The notes under the pieces: generated by a model
Seen by the model: only the letters and a program-made list of their open reading frames with translations
The model's database searches: none
What the model was told of the DNA's origin: nothing
Position numbers and translations under genes: made by a program
Source of the DNA: Parazoarcus communis
GTDB lineage: Bacteria > Pseudomonadota > Gammaproteobacteria > Burkholderiales > Rhodocyclaceae
DNA length: 64,000 bases
Reading direction: 5' to 3'
Assembly (NCBI RefSeq): GCF_003111645.1
Contig: NZ_CP022187.1
Span: 496,001 to 560,000, forward strand
Shown: positions 27,768 to 36,072 of the stretch, piece after piece
Layout: the number at the start of each line of letters is the position of its first letter
How positions within the stretch are numbered: the first letter of the stretch is position 1

Positions 27768-27986
27768 ATGATGATCAGGACACTGGTATTAAGCGTTGCA
27801 GCAGGGGTGATGCTTGCTGGGTCGAACGGCATGTTCCCCGGCTTGTTGATTGGTGAGGAGCTTGGATGTGATCGGTTGGCGCCTTGTGATCTTCAGGCTG
27901 TTCTGGACAACCATCATCATGCTTATCATCCGCATACGGAAAATACGCCCGACGATTTTTTCCGGCTCGCAAGCTTTGCGAGGTGA
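27768..27986 (+). CDS. Small protein with possible signal peptide or membrane helix
   Basis: Two adjacent ATG codons follow a strong AGGAGGAGGCGTG ribosome site. The 72-residue product begins MMIRTLVLSVAAGVMLAGSN, a short basic start and hydrophobic core like a signal peptide. It continues with a His-rich middle (NHHHAYHPH) and no known domain. The later part has little protein-like character, so a truncated or frameshifted gene is possible. Confidence 0.35.
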   Translation: MMIRTLVLSVAAGVMLAGSNGMFPGLLIGEELGCDRLAPCDLQAVLDNHHHAYHPHTENTPDDFFRLASFAR

Positions 27987-28037
27987 GCGGGACCTTCACT
28001 TCATTTTTCAGTACAGAATCGGGTGCTGTTTCGTTAC

Positions 28038-29621
28038 TCAAGCTTCGGCGATGTAGCGTCGAGTCTCGCTCCGTCCATCGTGGCTGAGTGCTAGGAGTTG
28101 CTCTTCCAGTTCCTGGTCACGACGAGTTATCCGGTCGCGCTGGCGTAGATAATCGAGCCATGAGTCGACCAAGAAGCGTTCAATCTGCTGCTCCGGGTGT
28201 TCAAGGTCGCGATAAAGCCGCCATGCGATCGCACCATTGCGTTTGCGGGCAAGGCCGAGTTCGCGAGCCACGGCAATGAAATTTTCGTGGTGCTCTGCAC
28301 GAATCGAATAGCGAATTTCGACCGCTACCGGTCCGGCGTTGTGGTCCAGCGTTTCCGCCTCGGCTGAGACGCAGTCTAGTGCAGCGCCTTCGACAGTACC
28401 GAAGTCATTCTCGGACCCGAGATGCATGTGGGCGCGTCCAGTCAGCATCAAGCCAACAACGATGCAGGCAGCAGCAATCCACAGACTCCCGGCGACCCCT
28501 GCGCGCTCCGCTACTGCGCCCCACAGGACGCCACCAGCCGCCATTGCTCCCATGATTACCAGCAGGTAGACGGAAGCCACGCGTGCGCGCACCCAAGCAG
28601 CCGCCGAGGTCTGGATGACCGTGCCTGAACTGGTGTTCACCGCCATCCATGCCATTCCGCCAATTGCCAAAAGTGCGCATGTCAGCGCTATGTCAGTGAC
28701 AAACGGAATTAACGCGGTGACGGCAGCGAACGTTAAAGCGCCAATGGTGACGATTCGACGTACAGAAAATCGTTTGTAAAACCGTGCGATCTGGAGAGCC
28801 GCTACAACGGCGCCGACGCCAAGGCTGCCCAAAAGCAAGCCGAAGCCACCTGGCCCCAGACCCAACTGCTCTCGTGCCACGAGTGGAAGCAAGGCCCAGA
28901 TTCCGCTGCCTGCGGTTACAAAAACAAATACGAGGCGCAAGGTCTGGCGAATCTGCGTAGAGTGCCGCATGTAACGCAAACCGCTGCGGATGCCGTTCCA
29001 CATCCGTTCTGGGGGAAGGCTTGGCCGCGCGGTCGAGTCAGGCATTGCGCGCAGCAGGAGCAGCGAGAGCAAAAAGCCGAGTGTGACGAGTGCGAACAGG
29101 GTGGGTGTACCGGCCACGGCAATCAATGCGCCGGCGACTGCCGGGCCAACCACTCTGGCGATATTGGGCGTTACTGTGGATAGTGCTATCGACGCCGGAA
29201 TTTGGCCTTTCGGAGCGCTGTCAATATTGGATGCCACCCATGCCGACATGCCAAATGCGTTACTTGTGCCCAGCGCAAACGTAAGCCCGAGCAATAGCCA
29301 CGAGCCCATCACGCCCCCATAAGAGAGTGCGGTGAGGAGAGCAGCGCTAGCGAGAGAGCAGGACTGGGTGATGATCAGGAAGCGCCGCCTGTTAACCATG
29401 TCCGCGAGCACGCCGCTGGGCAGGCCAAGGAGAAAAGCGGGTAACGCCATGGCTGTCTGCACAAGCGACACCATCAGCGGAGAGTCGGGTTCAAGCTCGG
29501 TCATCCGCCAGGCTGCACCGATGTTCTGCATCCACATCGATAGATTGACAACGATTGCGGCGATCCACAGTGCGCGGAATGGAGGATGCCGCAACGGCGC
29601 CCAGGGGCTGTCGTCCTTCAC
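28038..29621 (-). CDS. MFS exporter (EntS-like) with C-terminal ABM-like domain
   Basis: Residues 1 to about 410 form a 12-helix MFS permease of the EntS/MFS_3 group (LRHPPFRALWIAAIVVNL, LPSGVLADMVNRRRFL). A soluble C-terminal domain of ~100 residues follows (VEIRYSIRAEHHENFIAVARE, ending WLDYLRQRDRITRRDQ) and resembles the dimeric alpha-beta barrel of antibiotic-biosynthesis monooxygenase-like proteins. At 527 residues it is longer than plain permeases. The start is GTG, overlapping the stop of the UspA-hemerythrin gene by four bases. The substrate is unknown; efflux of a toxic catabolite is a reasonable guess. Confidence 0.85.
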   Translation of the reverse strand: MKDDSPWAPLRHPPFRALWIAAIVVNLSMWMQNIGAAWRMTELEPDSPLMVSLVQTAMALPAFLLGLPSGVLADMVNRRRFLIITQSCSLASAALLTALSYGGVMGSWLLLGLTFALGTSNAFGMSAWVASNIDSAPKGQIPASIALSTVTPNIARVVGPAVAGALIAVAGTPTLFALVTLGFLLSLLLLRAMPDSTARPSLPPERMWNGIRSGLRYMRHSTQIRQTLRLVFVFVTAGSGIWALLPLVAREQLGLGPGGFGLLLGSLGVGAVVAALQIARFYKRFSVRRIVTIGALTFAAVTALIPFVTDIALTCALLAIGGMAWMAVNTSSGTVIQTSAAAWVRARVASVYLLVIMGAMAAGGVLWGAVAERAGVAGSLWIAAACIVVGLMLTGRAHMHLGSENDFGTVEGAALDCVSAEAETLDHNAGPVAVEIRYSIRAEHHENFIAVARELGLARKRNGAIAWRLYRDLEHPEQQIERFLVDSWLDYLRQRDRITRRDQELEEQLLALSHDGRSETRRYIAEA

Positions 29622-30667
29622 TGGCGGGCGGCACCCATACGTTTCAGACTTTGATGCATGTTGGCGATTCGGGAGTAAATGCGCCGATAGAACTCGCGCT
29701 CACCGTTGTTGAAGCGCGGGTCGCCGTTGCGGCCGAATGCGGCGGAAATTTCTTTCCAGTCTTCTTGCTGGAGATGCGTACGTGCGCCGGGGATGATCTC
29801 CTGCTCTTCGACTGCGATGTGTTTGAGTTGGCCTTGGGCGAATGCGTCGACAACGCTTGCAAGGTTGTTAGCCTCTTCTTCGGGCGCGGAAACATAGCGG
29901 CCGAGCGCTTCCCTGACGCTACTCAGGTGCCCGTCGGATTCGCGGTGCTGTCGCTGAAGATCGGCGATAACCGGATCGAGTGCGGAGGTTCGACGCTGGA
30001 GCGCGGCGAAAAGATAGGCATCCTCCTTGGGATGATGGAGTTTTGCCGGGAACTCGCCAAGGTAGTTCAGCATGGAGTCGAGCAGGGTGACGTCTGCAGC
30101 TTCGCCTTCACGCAGCGTGCCTGCAAGCATGCGCATGCCGTATGACACAACCGCGATCGCTCTGTGCTCGTCCTTGATGATGGCGCACACCTTGGTCATG
30201 TCTGGGTTTGGATCGTTCTTTTCGACGGAGGAGACAAGCACCGGGACGCGGCTTGCGGCAAGAACTTTCAAAGTTTCCGATCCCAGCATCAGTCCTCCAA
30301 TGCTGCGCGGACCGTGCGAGGCCATGAAGATGAGGTCACACCCCAGTTCGGTGGCTGCGGCGAGGATTGCCTCATGTGGGCGATTGCTCGGGCGACTGAC
30401 GCATTGGCAGTCTATCTCGCTCGCACGTGCGGAGACTTCAGCTTTTGACAAAATCTCGCGCGCGCGACCGCCAAAGTCATCTTGGTAAAGCGCCGGATCA
30501 AGCAGGTGAATCAGTGCGCCATCTTCCGTGAGCGAGGCACTGGCGTCGATGTCAGCGTAGAAAAAGGTGATGCGCGCACCCACGCTGCGGGCGAAGTCAA
30601 TCGCCTGGGAAACCGTCTGGCTGGAGAGATGCGTACCATCGGTGGGAACAAGAATATGGCTGTACAT
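29618..30667 (-). CDS. Universal stress protein-hemerythrin fusion
   Basis: Residues 1-150 are a UspA domain, with MYSHILVPTDGTHLS and the ATP-binding GCDLIFMASHGPRSIGGLMLGSETLKVL. From about residue 165 a hemerythrin-like helical bundle follows, with IIKDEHRAIAVV, LHHPKEDAYLF and HIAVEEQEIIPG supplying His/Glu iron ligands. The 349-residue fusion joins nucleotide-binding stress sensing to a di-iron oxygen or redox sensor. It is encoded upstream of, and translationally coupled to, the MFS exporter. A protective role against oxidative or oxygen stress is inferred. Confidence 0.85.
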   Translation of the reverse strand: MYSHILVPTDGTHLSSQTVSQAIDFARSVGARITFFYADIDASASLTEDGALIHLLDPALYQDDFGGRAREILSKAEVSARASEIDCQCVSRPSNRPHEAILAAATELGCDLIFMASHGPRSIGGLMLGSETLKVLAASRVPVLVSSVEKNDPNPDMTKVCAIIKDEHRAIAVVSYGMRMLAGTLREGEAADVTLLDSMLNYLGEFPAKLHHPKEDAYLFAALQRRTSALDPVIADLQRQHRESDGHLSSVREALGRYVSAPEEEANNLASVVDAFAQGQLKHIAVEEQEIIPGARTHLQQEDWKEISAAFGRNGDPRFNNGEREFYRRIYSRIANMHQSLKRMGAARQ

Positions 30668-30759
30668 CGATGACTCCGGTGATGGATATGTGCGTCATCG
30701 CACGAGAGGAATTCGAGTAGGCGTGGGCGCGATCTGGCCGTCCTTGCAGACGCGGATGT

Positions 30760-31701
30760 TCAGCGCTTGAGGGCGAGAACTTCCGGGTCGAAAATCTCCT
30801 CAGGCGTCTTTACGCTGGGGCCGAGAATCGGGCCGACAATCTCATGGCCCCATGTCGACAGCTGCTCAGGGTTGAGTTCAAAGCCGTCTTCGTGCCACGG
30901 TTCGAGCTCCGTGATGCATTCGATGGCAAAACCCGAGGGGGTGAAATGATAGAAGGACATATGCGGGTCCTGAGTGTGCTGACCCAGCGTCATCATCATG
31001 TCGTGTCCGTGCTTCTTCACAAGGTCGTACGTTTCGCCCACATCACGCACGTTGCTCACAAAGAGCCCGATATGCTGCACGCCAGCACGACCCGGACCAA
31101 AACCGTAGGCGATGTCATGGCTGGTCTGGTTGTTGAGCTTTGAGCGGAAGAACCCGGTTTTGCCCTTTCCTGCCCCCGACCCGTACCAGTGCATGCCCAT
31201 GATGCCGGTGAGAAAGTGATCAAGCTCCGGCGTGTATTCGGGCGTGATCAGCACGACGTGGCCGACGCCGCGGGCACCGCAGACGAATCCGCCGTGTGGC
31301 CGACCTGGAACGAAGGAACGCGGCGACCATTTTTGCGCATAAAACAGCTCATGCTGGTAGCCAACAGGATCGCGGAACCGGATGAGCTCCTTTACGCCGC
31401 GTGTCGCGCAGAGTTCGGCGTCTCCTACAGTGATCTCGATGTTGTGATTGCGAAAACGCTCAACGGCCGCATGAAACTCCAGTTTGCCGCGAGCCTCCCA
31501 GCCGATATAGGCAATTCGGTCAATCTTGCCGGGATGAAGCGCGATTCTGTGACGCCGGTCATCCAGCTTGAAATAGAGCGAATCAGGGTCGGATTCGGGA
31601 GCGTTACCGATCTGGAAACCCATAACCTTGGGGCCGTAATCGCGCCACTCGTCGAGTTTGGTGGTCTCGAAACCAAGGTAGCCAATGCCGATGATGTCCA
31701 T
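30760..31701 (-). CDS. Type I extradiol ring-cleavage dioxygenase (VOC family, DitC-like)
   Basis: The 313-residue protein has the two-domain BphC-type fold. The iron ligands are visible in the C-terminal half: His148 in GVGHVVL, His210 in GVQHIGL and Glu261 in FAIECITE, with Tyr251 in SFYHFTP as the acid/base site. It would cleave a catechol next to the hydroxyls in the cytosol. A GAGGAAG ribosome site precedes ATG. It lies downstream of an SDR and a ferredoxin, as expected for a set that makes and opens a dihydroxylated ring. The trio matches ditA3, ditB and ditC of diterpenoid clusters, but the true substrate is unproven. Confidence 0.92.
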   Translation of the reverse strand: MDIIGIGYLGFETTKLDEWRDYGPKVMGFQIGNAPESDPDSLYFKLDDRRHRIALHPGKIDRIAYIGWEARGKLEFHAAVERFRNHNIEITVGDAELCATRGVKELIRFRDPVGYQHELFYAQKWSPRSFVPGRPHGGFVCGARGVGHVVLITPEYTPELDHFLTGIMGMHWYGSGAGKGKTGFFRSKLNNQTSHDIAYGFGPGRAGVQHIGLFVSNVRDVGETYDLVKKHGHDMMMTLGQHTQDPHMSFYHFTPSGFAIECITELEPWHEDGFELNPEQLSTWGHEIVGPILGPSVKTPEEIFDPEVLALKR

Positions 31702-31830
31702 GCTGTCTTCCTCCTAAGTTGTGAAGCCTGCGCTCGCGAATTCCACCGCGATTTGCACTGATTGCTTTCAGTTCGTTTGTGCCGAGAGGGCATTCATTCG
31801 CTGTTGGGCGGGAGAGGGCTGTCGGTGCAG

Positions 31831-32589
31831 TCAGACCGCCAGCAGCCCTCCGTCGATGACAAGATCAGATCCCGTCATGAAGCCGGCTTCGTCCGATGCA
31901 ACATATAGTGCGAGGGACACGACCTCGTCAGGCTCACCCGGGCGATCCTGTAGTACGCCGTCGAGAAGGGCCTTGCGCATCACTGGGTTGTCCACGAACG
32001 CAGCCGTCCCCGGGGTTCGGACAAAGCCCGGACTGATGCTGATCGCACGGATGCCAACTGGAGCGCCCTCCACCGCGAGTTGGCGGGTAAAGGACACGAC
32101 CGCACCTTTGGCCGCGCAGTGTGCGCTGATGCCGGCGACCCTCGAACCGGCCCACGCCGCAGTCGATGCGATGTTCAGGATCACTCCACCGCGAACGGCG
32201 AGGTGATTCCATGCGTACTTGGTGGTAAAGAAGATCAGGTCGATCTCGTTGCGGATGGTGTAGTGCCAATCCTCGATCGACATGTCTGCGACCGGAGCGA
32301 AGCGTGCTGCGGAAGCGTTGTTGTAGAGGATGTCGATCCGCCCGAACTGGTCTGCTGCGGACTGGACCCAGGCCTGTGCCTGGGCATGATCGCCAAGGTC
32401 GACAGGGGCTGCTCCATGAAGCTCGAAGCCTTCTGCGTTCATCAGACGGCGGGTCTCTTCGTGCGCTGCAGCGTCGGTGTCGCAACCAACTACGAGGGCG
32501 CCTTCGCGCGCGAAGCGTAGTGCGGCGACGCGACCCTGGCCACCGCCCGTGCCCGTGATAAGGGCAACTTTTCCTGAAAGGCGACTCAT
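31831..32589 (-). CDS. Short-chain dehydrogenase/reductase with Tyr-to-His active site
   Basis: The 252-residue protein has the SDR cofactor motif TGTGGGQG at about 13-19, NNAS at about 90-93 and the catalytic Ser142 (NIASTAAW). The usual YxxxK is replaced by His157-Cys-Ala-Ala-Lys161: the codon is CAC on the minus strand. Lys and Ser are kept. A dihydrodiol dehydrogenase role (DitB-like) would fit its place between the ferredoxin and the extradiol enzyme. The missing Tyr raises doubt about normal redox catalysis. The next gene, 129 bases on, is the extradiol dioxygenase. Confidence 0.88.
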   Translation of the reverse strand: MSRLSGKVALITGTGGGQGRVAALRFAREGALVVGCDTDAAAHEETRRLMNAEGFELHGAAPVDLGDHAQAQAWVQSAADQFGRIDILYNNASAARFAPVADMSIEDWHYTIRNEIDLIFFTTKYAWNHLAVRGGVILNIASTAAWAGSRVAGISAHCAAKGAVVSFTRQLAVEGAPVGIRAISISPGFVRTPGTAAFVDNPVMRKALLDGVLQDRPGEPDEVVSLALYVASDEAGFMTGSDLVIDGGLLAV

Positions 32590-32635
32590 GTGCTATCTCC
32601 AGGGAACTGTGCAAGTCCGCGTGGTGGTGCCGGGT

Positions 32636-32860
32636 TCAGTCCGCGGGGGCTTCGATCTGAATCGCTTCCGCAGGGCATGCGGCAGCTCCCTCGATGGCAG
32701 CCTCTTCCTGGCCCTCGGGCACATACTCACTCTCAAGAAAGACGATACCGTCGGCATCCAGCTTGTAGACGTCGGGGCACAAGGCGGCGCATAGGCCGTA
32801 TCCGCAGCAACGGCTGCGGTCAACAATGACTTTATGTTGTTTTGCGTTCTGTTCGCTCAT
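32636..32860 (-). CDS. P450/Rieske-type [3Fe-4S] or [4Fe-4S] ferredoxin (DitA3-like)
   Basis: The 74-residue protein has the cluster motif CCGYGLCAALCP and a later ACPAEAI. In the spacing C-x2-X-x2-C the second ligand position is Tyr, as in the single-cluster [3Fe-4S] ferredoxins that serve bacterial P450s. An extra Cys before Pro leaves a [4Fe-4S] form possible. It supplies electrons to a P450 or a ring-hydroxylating oxygenase. In known dit clusters the ring-dioxygenase ferredoxin is of this unusual kind and is encoded apart from the oxygenase genes. It is first in an operon with the SDR and the extradiol enzyme. Confidence 0.92.
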   Translation of the reverse strand: MSEQNAKQHKVIVDRSRCCGYGLCAALCPDVYKLDADGIVFLESEYVPEGQEEAAIEGAAACPAEAIQIEAPAD

Positions 32861-32912
32861 GGCGTGTCTCCTGTTCTATGCACGATCTTCAAGATCGATG
32901 AAAAGATTATGC

Positions 32913-32931
32913 ACAGAATTTAGAAAACTGT
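32913..32931. promoter_or_regulatory. Candidate operator, site C (upstream of ferredoxin operon)
   Basis: ACAG (32913-32916), 11 bases, CTGT (32928-32931) form an inverted repeat 53 bases before the ferredoxin start. The ACAG-AA spacer-AAA-CTGT layout is shared with sites D and E. Confidence 0.5.
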
Positions 32932-32994
32932 CACGTTTAACAACGAGCGAACATGGATCTACTTATCGGCTGTGTTGGAGGGGCCGGTGAAGCG

Positions 32995-33783
32995 CTAGAT
33001 CAGGAGGTTGGAAAGCTTTTCCGCCAGACGGCGTATCTCCACGCCGATCTTCGTCGCTTCGTCGCCGATGTACTGACCGCGAAACATGACTGCCGATATG
33101 GTGAAGGACAGTTCACCGTATCGGTCATGGATGGGAGCCGCGATGGCCATGATGCCAGCTGAGAAGTAGCCGTCGTCCATTGCCCAACCGTGTTCGCGCG
33201 CGTGCTGAACCTGATCGCAGTATTCGCTGAAATCAAGCGGACGTGCCCAACGCATGCGATCGAATACGGTTCGCATGGCGTCCTCGTCGAGTTTCATGTG
33301 CGCCGCAAACAGTCGCCCACTCGCGCCCATAAGGATCGGAAGCCGTTGACCAATGGCCATGTCGATACGCAGATCGGTTGGACTTGTCTCCGATTTGACC
33401 AGGACGATCCGTTCGCTGCTCATCTGTCGCCACAGGGTGACCGTGACATGAAATCGAGCTGCGAAGTCCTGCATCAAGGGCTGTGCAACATCAAGCCGCT
33501 GGCCCTGGCTGACGAGATGCCCCACCAGTCGTGCGAGACCAAGACCCGGGGTGTACGTCTTTGACACGGGGTCGAAAGTGACCATTTCCTCACTGGCCAG
33601 CGTTCGCAGAATATTGAAGCACGTGCTTGGATTGATCGACAGTGCGCGCGCCATATCTGACGATCGCTCCGGCGAGCCGCTCTCCGTAAGGTGTTGCAAA
33701 ATACGTATGGCATTAACGACCGGCTTGACGATCACTGTGCCCGTGCTGCGGGTTCCACTGTCGTCGTCTTCTCGCTCTTTCAT
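32995..33783 (-). CDS. IclR-family transcriptional regulator (DitR-like)
   Basis: The 262-residue protein has an N-terminal IclR winged helix (VVNAIRILQHLTESGSPERS, MARALSINPSTCFNILRTL, YTPGLGLARLVG) and a C-terminal GAF-like effector domain. It is encoded on the same strand as, and 135 bases upstream of, the ferredoxin operon. In known dit clusters the activator of the ring-dioxygenase genes is an IclR member, so control of the adjacent ring-cleavage genes is likely. A 15-base palindrome upstream may be its own operator. Confidence 0.9.
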   Translation of the reverse strand: MKEREDDDSGTRSTGTVIVKPVVNAIRILQHLTESGSPERSSDMARALSINPSTCFNILRTLASEEMVTFDPVSKTYTPGLGLARLVGHLVSQGQRLDVAQPLMQDFAARFHVTVTLWRQMSSERIVLVKSETSPTDLRIDMAIGQRLPILMGASGRLFAAHMKLDEDAMRTVFDRMRWARPLDFSEYCDQVQHAREHGWAMDDGYFSAGIMAIAAPIHDRYGELSFTISAVMFRGQYIGDEATKIGVEIRRLAEKLSNLLI

Positions 33784-33847
33784 CGCTTCTCCTCGACATG
33801 GTCAGCGTTTGACCGAATCGATCTTCAGTTTTATCTCTTTAAAGAAT

Positions 33848-33862
33848 TTTATTCTGAATAAA
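33848..33862. promoter_or_regulatory. Palindrome upstream of iclR-type gene
   Basis: TTTATTC-T-GAATAAA is a perfect odd palindrome, flanked by further GAAT/ATTC repeats, 65 bases before the regulator start. IclR proteins commonly bind near-palindromes of this length; autoregulation is inferred. Confidence 0.45.
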
Positions 33863-33936
33863 GAATACTACGAAAGATACGAAAAGGCGATTCAAGATGC
33901 TGTGTGGGTGGATTGGCTGGATGTTTCCTGTAGCGT

Positions 33937-34812
33937 TCAGGGCTTGAAATAGCCGACAGCAACGATGTATCGATCCACAATCTTGAAAACCGTGCGTTTT
34001 GGTTCGGTCTTGCGGGTTACGGGATTCTTCCAGAGGTAGTCGAGTTCTCCGCTTTTGTCGCGCGCGGCTTGATCAAGCATTGGACGAATGATCGGTGTGC
34101 CAGCCTTATCGCGTAGTTCGCTCCCATCAGTGCCGACGAGGCGCGGCATGCTGCCGTGAGCGACGAAGTGACCGCTCTCCCGATCGATCACGAAGACATA
34201 CAAATCGTCCTGTACGAACCGTCCGTCGAGCCGGTTGAATTCTCTGATTGCGCTTGACGGCTCGATTTCCATGGCTTCGACTGCGCGGTCCAGAAATGCG
34301 CGTGTCTGTTCGGGTGAGGAGCGATTGATGTAGTAGCCGACGGAGAGGATCCGATCCCCGACTTTCTCGAAGTAGGCATGCTTACGCTGCACCGAATTGT
34401 CGGCCCAGTTCAGCCAGCGATAGTCGACCTCTCCGTAACCAACAGTTCGCGCCTTATCCAGTATCTCTGCGAAGAACGGTTTGCCCGTGACGTCTCGCAT
34501 CTGCGAGAGGTTGCGGCCGATCAAGGTCGCTGACGAACCGCCGCTGGTGAGCATTGTTCCATTGGTATCGAGCACGTAAACATAGAGTTCCTTGTCGGTG
34601 AATTCCCCCTGCCGTCCGAATTCCGCGAGCGCGCGGTCGCCGACCTCTTTAATACGTGATACGGCACGGGCAAGCAGTGCCTGCGCACGCACCGCATCAG
34701 AGGAGGTTTCAGTGATCCCCGCTGCGGAAGAGGTTGGTTCCTGAGCCGAACTCACTTGTGGTGTGGCGGCAGCGAACAGAATGAGTAATACGGCAAGCGT
34801 TGCGCGTTTCAT
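33937..34812 (-). CDS. Secreted tandem Cache-domain protein
   Basis: The start is ATG 34812 (AGGTGA upstream), giving MKRATLAVLLILFAAA and a signal peptide probably cut after SSA-Q. Two sCache-like repeats follow, each with the pattern of FGRQGEFTDKELYVYVLDTNG and its second copy FNRLDGRFVQDDLYVFVIDR, and each ends in a VGYY/VGYF strand. There is no transmembrane or output domain, so the product is a free periplasmic ligand-binding protein. It sits downstream of the aldolase-like gene. Binding of an organic acid for a separate receptor is possible, but no partner is visible. Confidence 0.85.
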   Translation of the reverse strand: MKRATLAVLLILFAAATPQVSSAQEPTSSAAGITETSSDAVRAQALLARAVSRIKEVGDRALAEFGRQGEFTDKELYVYVLDTNGTMLTSGGSSATLIGRNLSQMRDVTGKPFFAEILDKARTVGYGEVDYRWLNWADNSVQRKHAYFEKVGDRILSVGYYINRSSPEQTRAFLDRAVEAMEIEPSSAIREFNRLDGRFVQDDLYVFVIDRESGHFVAHGSMPRLVGTDGSELRDKAGTPIIRPMLDQAARDKSGELDYLWKNPVTRKTEPKRTVFKIVDRYIVAVGYFKP

Positions 34813-34881
34813 TGTTGGTTCACCTCTCACGGTGTTTTTGTTCGGATGCAAATGAATGAAGAGACGTCTGGGCGTCTTCGT

Positions 34882-36072
34882 TCATTCCCTAACCAACAGG
34901 AGGCTTCCACCCAGGGGGCCTCCGCCGGCAGCAACAACTGAAACGTTATGCGGTTTGACCTGGCGATCTCCGGCACGTCCCCATAGTTGGCTGCATGCCT
35001 CGTGAACATAGCCAAGGCCGTGGGTGCGACCGCCGGAGAGTTGTCCTCCGTTGGTGTTGATCGGTAGCTCTCCATTTCGGGCGATGCGCTGCCCGCCTTC
35101 AACGTAGCGACCGCTTTCGCCGCGGGGGCACAGTTTCAAGCCTTCCAGCCAGAGCATCGTGAGAATCGAAAAGCCGTCATAGAGTTGTGCAGACCCTACA
35201 TCGGACGGCTTCAGGTCGGTGCGCGCCCACATCATCTCGCCGACATCGCGGGCTGCAGTAGCGGTGAGGTCGATCTGATCCCATGACCATGGCTGGTGGA
35301 GTGCTGCACCCATGGCTTCGATGCGGATCGGACGGTTGGGGCCATCCTTTGCTGCGTCGGCACGCGACAGGATGATCGCGGTCGATGCATCGCAATGTAC
35401 GTCGCAGTCGAGCAAGCGCAGTGGCGTGGAGATCATCCGTGAGGACAGATAGTCGTCCATGCTGAGTGGCGTTCTGTAGATCGCTTTTGGATTGAGCGCA
35501 GCGTTGGCGCGACAGGTCAGAGCGATCTGTGCAAGTTGCTCCGGAGTCGTGCCGTACTCATGAAAATGGCGTTGGGTGTAGAGCGCCATCAGATTGATTG
35601 CCGAGAGCACGTTAAACGGCGTATACCACTGCCAGAAGAAACTGCTGTCGCGCCCCACCGTCTTGTTCGTGAGTGCGCCGGCGTTCTTGTCGACCTGTCG
35701 CCGGCTGGCTTCGGTGATCGTGCGAAATACCAGTACGTGCCGACAAAGCCCGGCAGCAATGGCCATGGCGCCATTGATCACACCTGCCAGGGGGCCGGGG
35801 CCTTCGTATCCACCGCCATACCAATTGACCTTGAGCCCGAGCGTGCCGATCAGCGCATTGGGGCCGACCGGTGAAAAGGCATCACCATTATTGTTGTCAC
35901 CCGGCCAGCAGGCGACGCCGTCAATATCGTCACGGGTCAGGCCCGCATCGGCGATGGCCTCAAGGCAGGCGTCCAGGGTCAGTTGCATCCCGGAGCGCGC
36001 AAGTGGGCGCCCAACGGCCGATTGACCGACGCCGCTGATTGCGACGTCTTTTTCGAAAATACGATCAAACAT
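34882..36072 (-). CDS. Thiolase-fold, Ltp-type aldolase/thiolase-like protein (DitF-like)
   Basis: ATG 36072 overlaps the stop of the DUF35 gene (TAATG). The 396-residue product has the thiolase fold of sterol-carrier-protein-like lipid transfer enzymes. The nucleophilic Cys region reads GGYEGPGPLAG, with no cysteine, and the C-terminal CGG is AAGGG. It keeps the conserved His of GGRTHGLGY and Tyr residues in AQLYDGFS and LGYVHE. Ltp2-type retro-aldolases of steroid side-chain degradation use such tyrosines and pair with a DUF35 protein, exactly the arrangement here. I therefore favour retro-aldol cleavage of a beta-hydroxyacyl-CoA over thiolysis. Confidence 0.82.
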   Translation of the reverse strand: MFDRIFEKDVAISGVGQSAVGRPLARSGMQLTLDACLEAIADAGLTRDDIDGVACWPGDNNNGDAFSPVGPNALIGTLGLKVNWYGGGYEGPGPLAGVINGAMAIAAGLCRHVLVFRTITEASRRQVDKNAGALTNKTVGRDSSFFWQWYTPFNVLSAINLMALYTQRHFHEYGTTPEQLAQIALTCRANAALNPKAIYRTPLSMDDYLSSRMISTPLRLLDCDVHCDASTAIILSRADAAKDGPNRPIRIEAMGAALHQPWSWDQIDLTATAARDVGEMMWARTDLKPSDVGSAQLYDGFSILTMLWLEGLKLCPRGESGRYVEGGQRIARNGELPINTNGGQLSGGRTHGLGYVHEACSQLWGRAGDRQVKPHNVSVVAAGGGPLGGSLLLVRE

